This document shows, in pieces, positions 52,724 to 61,836 of a stretch of 64,000 nt of DNA (within the stretch, counting starts at the first letter, position 1; each line of letters starts with the position of its first letter). The notes under the pieces were generated by a model. The model ran no database searches and was not told the DNA's origin. It worked only from the letters and a program-made list of their open reading frames with translations. A program made the position numbers and the translations under genes. Source of the DNA: an uncultured Mucilaginibacter sp. (GTDB lineage Bacteria > Bacteroidota > Bacteroidia > Sphingobacteriales > Sphingobacteriaceae); contig CAIPFE010000049.1 of assembly GCA_903864275.1 (NCBI GenBank), positions 1 through 64,000 on the forward strand, in the 5' to 3' direction.

Positions 52724-52835
52724 TAATGTTCGAATAAGCTTCCAGCAAATTTATAAATGATTATTCAATATTCTAACTTATTCGGACGCAATCAATTTAA
52801 TTAACATGGTTTTAACTGGCCCGATCATCATTCAG

Positions 52836-54833
52836 CTATGTTTTTACTTTTAACATGCTGGCATTAATGGCGACAACCACTGTACTTACTGTCATCAAAA
52901 CAGCGCCGGCGGCCGGGCTTAGAAGAATGCCCTGGTTATAAAGTACGCCTGCAGCTAATGGAAGGGCAACGACGTTATAACCAGTGGCCCAAACCAGGTT
53001 TTGGACCATCTTCCGGTACGTTGCTTTTCCAAACAAAATTAAACTAACAATATCTTTAGGGTTACTGTTTACCAGCACAATACCGGCTGTCTCAGCGGCT
53101 ATATCGCTTCCCGATCCTACAGCTATCCCGATATCCGCCTGGGCCAGTGCAGGGGCGTCGTTAACACCATCTCCTGTCATGGCAACAAATTCTCCTCTAT
53201 GCTGCAGCTCTTTTATTTTTTCCAATTTTTGATGCGGCAATACTTCTGCAATAAAACTATCCATTCCTAATGTTTTACTTACACTGGCTGCTACTTTAAT
53301 ATTATCCCCGGTCAGCAATATGGATTTAATATTTTCTTTTTTAAGCGTGTTGATGGCGCCCGCTGATTCCGGGCGTATTTCATCTGATAGTGCAATGTAG
53401 CCTGCTAATTCATTGTTGATCATCACGAACACAACAGTTTCTGTATCATTGGATTTATAACCGTCGGGAAGAGCAACATTATTCATTTTCAAATGACCCG
53501 GACTAACAACCAATATCTTTTTCCCTTCCACGGTAGCTTCAACGCCCTGGCCTGTAATGGCTTTGAAATTATCTGCTGAAGGAATAGTGATGCAAAGGTC
53601 CTTGACCTTTTGCAAGATGCCTGTAGCAATTGGATGCTCCGAATTTTGTTCCAATGCTGCGGACAGGCGAACGATCTCCTTTTCCGGCAGGTCTTTGTTT
53701 AGGGAAATTATTTTGGAAACTTCAAATTTTCCTACTGTTAAGGTGCCGGTTTTATCAAATACAACCGTGGTAATTTTTCTTGAATTTTCAAATGCGTTCC
53801 TGTTTTTTATCAGTAATCCGTTTTTTGCTGATAAGGCAGTCGACTTTGCTACGACCAAAGGCACCGCCAGTCCTAACGCATGCGGGCAGCAAATAACAAT
53901 TACGGTAACCATCCGCTCCATGGCAAAGGCCAGGGATTGGCCGGTTAAATACCAGTACAGGAATGTAGCAATACCAGTGACCAATGCAATAATAGTCAAC
54001 CATTTTGCAGCCTTGTCGGCCAGTAACTGGGTTTTTGATTTAGATTTTTGCGCATCATCAACTAACTTTACCACTTGCGAGAGATATGAGTCTTTTGCAG
54101 CATGGGACACAGTAACCTTAAATGAGCCGCTTCCATTGATAGAGCCGGCGATCACTTTATCTCCTTTCACTTTCTTTACCGGCTTTGATTCACCGGTCAG
54201 CATGCTTTCATTCAGGTAGCTTTCGCCATCTGCTATTATACCATCAGCTGCAACTTTTTCGCCCGGCTTTATCAAAACTACATCATTCGCATTCAGCGTA
54301 GCCGTTTTCACGTCCTGAACCTTATCAGAAACAACCAGGTGGGCATCATCCGGCATCAATTGCACTAATAATTCCAGCTCCCTTGACGCGCCTGCTACCG
54401 ATTTCATTTCTATCCAATGCCCGAGAAGCATTATCAGGATCAGGGTTGCGAGCTCCCAAAAAAAATCCATTCCCTTTAAACCAAATACAATGGCCACGCT
54501 GTAGCTATAAGCAACTGTTATGGCAAAGCCAATCAGGAACATCATGCCAGGATTTTTTGTTCTCATCTCGTCAACTAATCCCGTCAGGAAAGGCCATCCA
54601 CCGTAAATAAATACAATTGTTGACAATGAGAGTAAAATATAAGAAGAACCTGAAAATTGCCAGCTGATGCCCATAAACTGCTGTATCATCGTTGATAACA
54701 ACATAATGGGAATTGTAAGAACAAGGACTACATAAAACCGCTTTTTAAAATCAGCGATCATCATGGCATGGTGGTCATGTCCCTGCATGCCCACTGTTGG
54801 GCTGGGCATGTGATTCATTTTGCTATGATCCAT
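52836..54833 (-). CDS. copB: Copper-translocating P-type ATPase (CopB type)
   Basis: 665 aa. The N-terminus is rich in His and Met (MDHSKMNHMPSPTVGMQGHD), instead of a CxxC heavy-metal domain. The membrane metal motif is CPHALGL (near residue 316), the CPH form found in P1B-3 CopB pumps. The phosphorylation site is DKTGTLTVG (near 359), followed by TGES (actuator), the HP motif in NSEHPIATGI and the hinge TGDGVNDAPALAQADIG. It exports copper, or possibly silver, from the cytoplasm. No metal-responsive regulator is adjacent. Confidence 0.93.
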   Translation of the reverse strand: MDHSKMNHMPSPTVGMQGHDHHAMMIADFKKRFYVVLVLTIPIMLLSTMIQQFMGISWQFSGSSYILLSLSTIVFIYGGWPFLTGLVDEMRTKNPGMMFLIGFAITVAYSYSVAIVFGLKGMDFFWELATLILIMLLGHWIEMKSVAGASRELELLVQLMPDDAHLVVSDKVQDVKTATLNANDVVLIKPGEKVAADGIIADGESYLNESMLTGESKPVKKVKGDKVIAGSINGSGSFKVTVSHAAKDSYLSQVVKLVDDAQKSKSKTQLLADKAAKWLTIIALVTGIATFLYWYLTGQSLAFAMERMVTVIVICCPHALGLAVPLVVAKSTALSAKNGLLIKNRNAFENSRKITTVVFDKTGTLTVGKFEVSKIISLNKDLPEKEIVRLSAALEQNSEHPIATGILQKVKDLCITIPSADNFKAITGQGVEATVEGKKILVVSPGHLKMNNVALPDGYKSNDTETVVFVMINNELAGYIALSDEIRPESAGAINTLKKENIKSILLTGDNIKVAASVSKTLGMDSFIAEVLPHQKLEKIKELQHRGEFVAMTGDGVNDAPALAQADIGIAVGSGSDIAAETAGIVLVNSNPKDIVSLILFGKATYRKMVQNLVWATGYNVVALPLAAGVLYNQGILLSPAAGAVLMTVSTVVVAINASMLKVKT

Positions 54834-54942
54834 AACTTGTTTTTTTATAAAATATTAAAGTTTGACGCACTTTAAAGCATTTTTAGGTTTTTGAGCTTAT
54901 TGTTGGAATGAAGTCGAAGCTCTAATGGGAATAACAGCACTC

Positions 54943-55995
54943 TCAGATCTTCTTGAATTTAATGTTATTGTCGCGCTCCCAAACAAAAAGTATTTTGTTA
55001 CCTGGCAATTGGATGGATTTTAAAAAACTGCCCTGACCTACAATTACCTCATTTTTGTTTTTGAGCATTATAACTTTTACAGTATCGTTTTCCTCAAATG
55101 TCAGTGCAGTATGTTCACCTGCTCCTGAAATGCTACAGTTTCTTCCTTTTCCGATATTGATTTCAAGCTTACCGGGTTCAGCGTAGTACACCATGCCTTT
55201 CCGCTGCCATGTGGTGCGGATCACATTTGAGTTGTCAATAGTGATTCCACCGCCATCCATTGGGCAGCCGTTAAGTTTCCAGGTGTCCATGCCTAATTTT
55301 TCGGCCGCAGCAAATGATACCCCGCCATTCAATGACTTTAGCAAGTACAGATCTCTCGATCCATTTAACCAATTCCTGAACATAATAGCTACTTCCGGAC
55401 CATGGACAGCTATATTTGGTTTACAACAGCCACATACTAGCTTGTCAGGTGAGCGATAAACTAACCTGTTTTTTGACCAGCTTGCCGCTTTATTTGATAA
55501 AGAAGAGAAATAAATATTATTACCGCCGCCTGCCCTGGTATCAAGCCAAACCGCGTAAAAATTATCTTGTTTATCGGCTGTTAAACCCATTAACCCTTCG
55601 GGCGCTGATCCCTTAAGGTCATTGATTATACCAATGGTTTTCCATTTTTTAGACGAGTTTTTAAGCTCGTACTAATGAATGTTTCCTGACTTATCCTGGG
55701 CGGTGATAACCGAATAAGTAGCAGAACTTGCTAACTGCGGCCCCCGCGACATCCCTAAATGCATTCCAGGCAACGACGCTACTAATACGGGCCGCGAAAA
55801 AGTAACCCCTTTATCGCCAGAAGTAGAACAGAATATTTTGTTTTGTTGCCCAAAAACGACTCTGACAATGCCCTGGCTATCAATAGCGATCTGTGGCTGT
55901 TCTCCTTGCGATATAGTATTAGGTTTAACGTCTGCCAGGGAAGTCATTAGCAAGCAAATGATTCCGGGAAAAATAGTTAATAGTGTTGTTTTCAT
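54943..55995 (-). pseudogene. Sialidase-like (BNR) exported protein gene interrupted by one amber codon
   Basis: The two frames 55672-55995 (107 codons, signal peptide FPGIICLLMTSLADV) and 54943-55590 are in the same frame, separated by 27 codons that remain open (YELKNSSKKWKTIGIINDLK) after a single TAG at 55672-55674. Joined, they give about 350 codons with Asp-box-like repeats (STSGDKGVTFSRPVLVA, SLNGGVSFAAAEKLG), resembling exo-sialidase/BNR propeller proteins. The stop follows QDKSGNIH. The remaining frame has no further damage, so inactivation is recent, or the codon is read through, or it is a sequencing error. It lies behind the copB gene in the same orientation. Confidence 0.85.
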
Positions 55996-56231
55996 TTAAG
56001 TTTTATTCTTTAATTATTTCCGCGTGAATATTAATAACACTATAATCAGCTTTTGTTGATGTTTTTCGGTAGCTTATAATAGGTCCAAGGTACGATTGTA
56101 TAACAACAAATTAATAAATCAGAGTAAACATCGTTACAAGCATTTTATCTGAAACGCCTTTAGTTTTTTAAAACTATAACAATTCCCGGCCGTTAACGTA
56201 ACAGGGTGGTATATTGCACAGGTTTCAATTA

Positions 56232-57128
56232 ATGAAATATTATATAAAGCTATTGCGGCCTAAAGATTGGGCCAAGAATCTTTTCATCTTTATTCCTTCA
56301 TTTTTTGCCGGACATATTTTTATTGCTCAAAAAATTGAAATACTGTTAGCCGGGTTTGCAGCGTTTTGCTGTTTTGCCAGCAGTATTTACATCATTAACG
56401 ACTATCGTGATATTGAGAACGACCGGAAGCACCCGGTAAAATCAAGCCGCCCGCTGGCTTCGGGCAAGGTAAAGCCTTCACATGCCGTTGTTATTTGCAT
56501 ATTACTGCTGATTTTGGGCAGTGCTTTGGCTTATGTTGCCAATTCCGACTGCTGGTTCCTGTTTATTTTAGGCGTATATTTTGTCATGAACGTTGGCTAT
56601 TCCTTCGGTTTGAAAAATATTGCCATACTCGACATGCTAATCGTGGCATTTGGATTTGTATTAAGGGTGAAAGCAGGGGCTATAATTACTAATGTGGAAA
56701 CCAGCGCATGGCTCATCATCATGACTTTCCTGCTCGCCCTGTTTATGGCCATCGGCAAACGTCGGGACGACATACTTTTGCAGGATAGTTCGGGCAGTTC
56801 TATGAGAAAATCTTTGAGCGGGTATAACCTTAGTTTCCTTGATACCATGCTGGGCCTTTTTAGCGCCATTATTATCGTAACGTATATCAATTATACGCAG
56901 GATGACGATTCTATCCGCAGGTTAGGTACATACCGGCTATATTATACAAGTATATTTGTGATTGCCGGCATTATGCGCTACCTGCAGGTGGTTTTTGTGA
57001 AGAAAGATTCCGGCTCCCCAACCGAGATACTTTTTAAGGACCGTTTTATACAAGTAACTATACTATTATGGGTAGCGTGCTTTTTTGCCATCTTATATTT
57101 ACCACGGTCGCCGATATTTAATAAATGA
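56232..57128 (+). CDS. UbiA-type prenyl-phosphate phosphoribosyltransferase (DPPR synthase-like)
   Basis: 298 aa from the ATG at 56232 (MKYYIKLLRPKDWAKNLFIF). About eight membrane segments are visible. The first Asp motif NDYRDIENDRKHPVKSSRP followed by LASG is that of the decaprenyl-phosphate phosphoribosyltransferase branch of UbiA, which joins PRPP to a polyprenyl phosphate. It overlaps the next gene by ATGA, and the next two steps of the same pathway follow, which strongly supports the assignment. Confidence 0.9.
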   Translation: MKYYIKLLRPKDWAKNLFIFIPSFFAGHIFIAQKIEILLAGFAAFCCFASSIYIINDYRDIENDRKHPVKSSRPLASGKVKPSHAVVICILLLILGSALAYVANSDCWFLFILGVYFVMNVGYSFGLKNIAILDMLIVAFGFVLRVKAGAIITNVETSAWLIIMTFLLALFMAIGKRRDDILLQDSSGSSMRKSLSGYNLSFLDTMLGLFSAIIIVTYINYTQDDDSIRRLGTYRLYYTSIFVIAGIMRYLQVVFVKKDSGSPTEILFKDRFIQVTILLWVACFFAILYLPRSPIFNK

Positions 57129-58462
57129 AACATCAGATAGCAAATTGGGGCAATTACCCGGTAATGGAAAGTGATGAGGAAAGCTTTGTTTTTGCAGAAC
57201 AGCTTGACGAGCTTATAAGAAAGGACGATTCGTTTATCCCCCGGGGAAATGGACGCTGTTATGGCGACGCATCTTTATCCGAAAGAACAATTTCAACACT
57301 TAAATACGATAAGATACTTTCCTTTGATGTCGATAAAGGCATTTTTGAATGCCAGAGCGGGATTACCCTTGACCAGGTGCTCATTGTTATTGTACCTAAA
57401 GGCTGGTTTTTACCGGTTACACCGGGAACTAAATTTATCACAATGGGAGGGGCCGTGGGCAGCGATGTTCATGGTAAGAATCACCACATTGATGGCTCGA
57501 TCTCAAATCATATTATAGAAATGGATTTGGTGCTTGGCTCAAATGAAGTTATTACCTGTTCACCAAATAGCCACGCCGACCTTTTTGAGGCTACTTGTGG
57601 TGGGATGGGATTGACTGGCATGATAACCCGGTTGAAGTTCAGGCTTAAAAAAATTGAAACTTCTTATATCCGTCAAAAACAAATAAAAGCGGAGAATTTG
57701 CAGGAATTGATAGGCTTGTTTGACGAACATAATTCGTATACCTATTCGGTCGCCTGGATCGACTGCCTGAAAAAAGGAAAAAATTTCGGGCGAAGCATTT
57801 TAATGCTTGGCGAACACGCGGCACTGAATGATATTGATGAAGAAAAGAAAAACGAGCCTTTAAAGCTCCCGAAAAACAAGCAACTTACTTTTCCATTTAA
57901 TATGCCATCGTGGCTGCTTAATACGTTTACGGTGAAGGCATTTAATTTTTTGTATTATACCAAGAATTTCAAAAAGGAGATCAATAATATAGTATCCTAC
58001 GAGCCTTTCTTTTACCCGCTCGACGCCGTGCTGCACTGGAACCGCATGTACGGCAAAAGCGGCTTTGTGCAGTACCAGTTTGTATTGCCACTGGATGCGA
58101 AAGATGGGCTGATAGCCATATTGCACAGGATCAGTGATGAAGGCCTGGGATCGTTCCTGGCTGTATTAAAGGTTTTTGGCAAACAGGAAAGCATGATCTC
58201 ATTCCCGAAAGAAGGCTATACGCTGGCGCTCGACTTCCCGGTAAGAACAGGTTTATTAAGCTTTCTTGATGAACTGGATGCGCTTGTTTTAAAATATAAT
58301 GGAAGGTTGTATATGTCGAAAGATGCCCGTATGAAACCCGAGGTGCTTGCAGCAGGTTATCCCGAGCTTGAAAAATTTAAAGCTATTATAAAAAAATACA
58401 ACCCGGATGGAAAAATAAGGTCTGTCCAATCTGATCGTTTACTATTAACTTCCCCTAATTAA
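57125..58462 (+). CDS. dprE1: FAD-binding decaprenylphosphoryl-ribose 2'-oxidase (DprE1-like)
   Basis: 445 aa, VAO/FAD-binding-4 fold. RGNGRCYGDASLSERTISTL and TPGTKFITMGGAVGSDVHGK are the FAD-binding loops, and GRLYMSKDARMKPE near the C-terminus matches the DprE1-specific block. DprE1 oxidises the 2'-OH of polyprenyl-phospho-ribose to a keto intermediate. It starts within the ATGA overlap of the UbiA gene and is followed 6 bp later by the SDR partner. Confidence 0.9.
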   Translation: MKHQIANWGNYPVMESDEESFVFAEQLDELIRKDDSFIPRGNGRCYGDASLSERTISTLKYDKILSFDVDKGIFECQSGITLDQVLIVIVPKGWFLPVTPGTKFITMGGAVGSDVHGKNHHIDGSISNHIIEMDLVLGSNEVITCSPNSHADLFEATCGGMGLTGMITRLKFRLKKIETSYIRQKQIKAENLQELIGLFDEHNSYTYSVAWIDCLKKGKNFGRSILMLGEHAALNDIDEEKKNEPLKLPKNKQLTFPFNMPSWLLNTFTVKAFNFLYYTKNFKKEINNIVSYEPFFYPLDAVLHWNRMYGKSGFVQYQFVLPLDAKDGLIAILHRISDEGLGSFLAVLKVFGKQESMISFPKEGYTLALDFPVRTGLLSFLDELDALVLKYNGRLYMSKDARMKPEVLAAGYPELEKFKAIIKKYNPDGKIRSVQSDRLLLTSPN

Positions 58463-58468
58463 TAACCT

Positions 58469-59200
58469 ATGGAAACAGTCCTTGTACTGGGTGCTACTTC
58501 TGACATCGGGATAGCGATCGCAAAAAAATTCGCATCCAAAAAATATAATATACAGCTTGCGGCACGGAAACCCGCCCAGTTGGAGGCCGTACAATCCGAT
58601 ATAAAGATAAGGACAGGCGTTTATTGTACTGTGCATGAATTCGACGCGCTTCAATACCACACCCATGCTTCATTTTTTGAAAGCTTGAACCCAAAGCCTG
58701 ATGTAACCATATCCATATTCGGAATCATGGATGACGAGGAAGACGCTTTTAACGATTGGGCCCTTACCGAGCGCATGATCAACACCAATTATACCGGGGC
58801 CGTATCCATTCTTAATGTCGCTGCAAAGCATTATATCAGCATCAAAAAAGGGGATATCATTGGCATAAGTTCAGTGGCGGGCGACAGGGGCAGGGCAAGC
58901 AAGCTTATTTACGGGAGCTCAAAAGCTGCATTTAGCGCTTATTTAGCGGGCTTGCGCAACAAATGCTTTAAAGAAAATGTGCATGTGATGACGGTTAAGC
59001 CAGGCTTTGTTTATACCCGGATGACGGAGAATATACCACTGCCCAAACCGCTTACTTCAACCCCGGCCGAATTGGCGGATATAGTTTATAACGGTTTTGA
59101 GAAAAAGAAAAATGTGATCTATGTAAAGTGGTTTTGGCACTATATTATGCTCATTATTAAAAACATCCCTGAATTTCAATTTAAAAAAATGAAGCTGTGA
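58469..59200 (+). CDS. dprE2: Short-chain dehydrogenase (DprE2-like)
   Basis: 243 aa. Nucleotide-binding loop GATSDIGIAIAKKFASK, catalytic Ser in IGISSVAGDRG and the YxxxK pair in YGSSKAAFSAYLAGL. The C-terminal region (KKKNVIYVKWFWHYIMLIIK) is membrane-associated, as in DprE2. It should reduce the keto intermediate made by the previous enzyme to polyprenyl-phospho-arabinose. It overlaps the phosphatase gene by GTGA. Confidence 0.9.
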   Translation: METVLVLGATSDIGIAIAKKFASKKYNIQLAARKPAQLEAVQSDIKIRTGVYCTVHEFDALQYHTHASFFESLNPKPDVTISIFGIMDDEEDAFNDWALTERMINTNYTGAVSILNVAAKHYISIKKGDIIGISSVAGDRGRASKLIYGSSKAAFSAYLAGLRNKCFKENVHVMTVKPGFVYTRMTENIPLPKPLTSTPAELADIVYNGFEKKKNVIYVKWFWHYIMLIIKNIPEFQFKKMKL

Positions 59201-59790
59201 AGAAGATAGCTTTTTTTGACTTCGACGGAACGATCACCACCAAAGATACCCTGCTTGAGCTGATCAAATACCAAAAAGGGAAAGCCAGTTTCTATACTGG
59301 TTTTTTGATCAATGGGCCCGTGCTTGCCGCGTTGAAATTAAAGCTCGTTTCCAACCAGTTTGCAAAAGAAAAGGTGCTCGGGTATTTTTTTAGAGGAGCT
59401 GACCTATCATCCTTTCAAAAAGCATGCGATCAATTTGCTGCCCACAAATTACCCGCAATTATTCGCCCCGGCGCAATTGCCGAAATAACAAAATTGCAGG
59501 ATTTGGGATTTGAGATCGCGATAGTATCCGCCTCTGCCGAAAACTGGATAAAAAAATGGAGCGATAAAATGGGCGCACGGCTAATAGCCACAGAACTTGA
59601 AGCCGTTGACAAACAACTCACCGGGAAAGTAAAAGGCAAAAACTGCAATGGCGAAGAAAAAGCAATAAGGATAAGGTCCGTTTATGACCTGTCGCAATAT
59701 GACGAAATTTATGCCTACGGCGATTCAAGCGGGGATAAAGCGATGCTGGCGCTTGCTACAAAAGCGTTTTATAAGCCATTCCGGCAGTAA
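59197..59790 (+). CDS. HAD-IB family phosphatase
   Basis: 197 aa beginning at a GTG that overlaps the previous stop. Motif I is FFDFDGTITTKDT, motif II VSASAENW, the Lys is in KGKNCNGEEKA and motif III is YGDSSGDKAM. HAD-IB enzymes act on phosphoserine-like or lipid-linked phosphates. Its position as fourth gene of the DPA-like operon suggests removal of the 5-phosphate from polyprenyl-phospho-ribose 5-phosphate, the step that mycobacteria assign to a PAP2-type enzyme (inference). Confidence 0.88.
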   Translation: MKKIAFFDFDGTITTKDTLLELIKYQKGKASFYTGFLINGPVLAALKLKLVSNQFAKEKVLGYFFRGADLSSFQKACDQFAAHKLPAIIRPGAIAEITKLQDLGFEIAIVSASAENWIKKWSDKMGARLIATELEAVDKQLTGKVKGKNCNGEEKAIRIRSVYDLSQYDEIYAYGDSSGDKAMLALATKAFYKPFRQ

Positions 59791-59798
59791 ATAACATT

Positions 59799-61001
59799 TC
59801 AAAATAACTTCAACTGCAGTTCTGCAGGCGGTTTAGCCTTCCCAAAAACTGTTCGCCCTCCATACTTCCATGAATTATCCCTTTCCCGTTGGATTACTTT
59901 ATCAAAATTGGCATTGGGGGTAAAATCTTTTTCGGCGCGTTCAACCACCTGGGATAACCTCTTGATGGCTTCATTTTTTTCGGATATGCCTAATTTTGCC
60001 TTATGTATTGCATTTTGCAGCACGCCGATGGTTTCGTCATAAACTTTTGTAGGCACGGGGAATGGGTGACCGTCTTTACCACCATGGGCAAATGAAAACC
60101 TTGCGGGATCTTTAAACCGTGATGGCGTGCCATGGATGACTTCGCTTACCAGGGCCAATGATTGCAAGGTGCGCGGCCCAAGGCCCTGCAGTAGTAAAAG
60201 CCCCTCAAAATCCTTCGGTTGTTTTTCGTGGGCAAGCCATAAAACTGCGCCAAGACGTTTCAAGTCGACATCTTTTGCTTTAACGTCATGATGGGCAGGC
60301 ATCACTAATTTACCGATCTCTTTTAACATTCGTTCCGGGTTTTCAGCGGCAATTTGCATCACACCCTTTCTTGAACTATCAGCCTGTTTATCGGCCATAT
60401 TTAAAATTTGCCCGGTGTTTTGTCCATAAATAAAGGTGTGCGGGTCATTCACGAACGAGGTAAGCGCTTCCGAATGCCAATGGTAACGCCTTGCCGTACT
60501 GGTAAGGTCACTCATTCCCTGTTGCACCACGGCCCAGTTACCGCTGCTGCTCAAAATAAAATTATGGGTGTATAATTGAAAACCATCTTGTATGGCCGTA
60601 TTATCCACTTTCGCGCTAAGCTTGCTACATCTTACCAAATGGTTACCGTCAAGCCCGGTAGTTTCGCAGATCTTTAATAATTCGTCAGGCGTTTGTTTGG
60701 AATACTTGCCTTTTCCGCCGCAGCTATAAATGCCCAGATCCCGGCTGCGGGGGTTAACGGCCCGTTTCAACGCACCCATAACAGACGTGGTGATGCCGGA
60801 TGAATGCCAGTCCATGCCCATAACAGCGCCCAAACTTTGAAACCAGAAAGGATCACTCAGCCTGCGTAAAACCTCATCCTTACCATAATCCAGCACAATA
60901 TTTTCCACTACGGCCAAACCCAGCTTTGCCATCCTTTCGGCAAGCCAGGTGGGCACATAGCCATAATGTAAAGGCAGATCAGCGCTTCCCGAACGTTTCA
61001 T
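59799..61001 (-). CDS. DUF763 family protein
   Basis: 400 aa. It opens MKRSGSADLPLHYGYVPTWL and contains LGAVMGMDWHSSGITTSVMG and LLLLQGLGPRTLQSLALVSE, a helix-hairpin-helix-like segment; the whole matches the DUF763 family. The function is unknown to me. FAHGGKDGHPFPVPTKVYDE is another conserved block. The gene is convergent with the HAD phosphatase gene (8 bp between stops) and divergent from the racemase. Confidence 0.87.
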   Translation of the reverse strand: MKRSGSADLPLHYGYVPTWLAERMAKLGLAVVENIVLDYGKDEVLRRLSDPFWFQSLGAVMGMDWHSSGITTSVMGALKRAVNPRSRDLGIYSCGGKGKYSKQTPDELLKICETTGLDGNHLVRCSKLSAKVDNTAIQDGFQLYTHNFILSSSGNWAVVQQGMSDLTSTARRYHWHSEALTSFVNDPHTFIYGQNTGQILNMADKQADSSRKGVMQIAAENPERMLKEIGKLVMPAHHDVKAKDVDLKRLGAVLWLAHEKQPKDFEGLLLLQGLGPRTLQSLALVSEVIHGTPSRFKDPARFSFAHGGKDGHPFPVPTKVYDETIGVLQNAIHKAKLGISEKNEAIKRLSQVVERAEKDFTPNANFDKVIQRERDNSWKYGGRTVFGKAKPPAELQLKLF

Positions 61002-61075
61002 GCTAACAAAATTAGTAAAAATAACCGCGATTCACAGGATTTATAGGATTATGCGGATTTTTTGGGATATTTGCT

Positions 61076-61783
61076 ATGACTATGAAAACACTCGGGCTCA
61101 TCGGCGGTACAACATGGCTGTCGACCATAGATTATTACCGGATCATCAACCAAAAAACCAATGAATTGATGGGCGGGTTAAACTCGGCAAAAATACTGCT
61201 CTATTCCGTGAATTTTGAGGAGTTCAGGCCGCCTGTAATCCCATCTGAATGGAGCGAGATTTCAGAAAAACTTACAGCCATCGCACAAAAATTAGAAAAG
61301 GCGGGCGCAGATTGCATCGTTTTTTGCGCAAACACCCCACATATAGTCGCCGATGATGTTCAGCAAAAAATTGATATCCCGATCATCCATATTGCTGAAG
61401 CAGTCGAGGCGAAGATAACGGGCTGGCATATAAAAAAGGTGGCTTTGCTTGGGACAAGGATCACTATGGAGCAGGATTTTTTCAAAAATAAGTTAACGCA
61501 GAAGGGAATTGAAGTGCTTGTTCCCGGCGACGACGACCGGCATTTCCTTCATGATTCCATATTTAAAGAACTTGCCAAAGGAATTTTCACGGCCGAAACC
61601 AAAGCGCGGTTTATCAGCATCATAGACGGTTTAATAGCGCAAGGCGCCGAAGGCGTTATTTTAGGATGTACGGAATTTCCACTGCTGATAAAACAGGAAG
61701 ACTGTACGGTGCCTATTTTTGATACGACGGATATTCATGCCAGCGCGGCAGTAAAATTCGCACTTGGTCTGAACCGGGATTAA
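61076..61783 (+). CDS. Aspartate/glutamate racemase family protein
   Basis: 235 aa. The start KTLGLIGGTTWLSTIDYYRI and the two catalytic Cys, in IVFCANTPH and VILGCTEFPLL, are those of cofactor-independent Asp/Glu racemases of the YgeA type. It probably interconverts L- and D-amino acids. An ATG two codons downstream (61082) is an equally good start. Confidence 0.92.
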   Translation: MTMKTLGLIGGTTWLSTIDYYRIINQKTNELMGGLNSAKILLYSVNFEEFRPPVIPSEWSEISEKLTAIAQKLEKAGADCIVFCANTPHIVADDVQQKIDIPIIHIAEAVEAKITGWHIKKVALLGTRITMEQDFFKNKLTQKGIEVLVPGDDDRHFLHDSIFKELAKGIFTAETKARFISIIDGLIAQGAEGVILGCTEFPLLIKQEDCTVPIFDTTDIHASAAVKFALGLNRD

Positions 61784-61836
61784 GCAGATTTTACAGATTT
61801 CTCTGGTGAATATTCAGGATATCATGGTTCAGGCAA

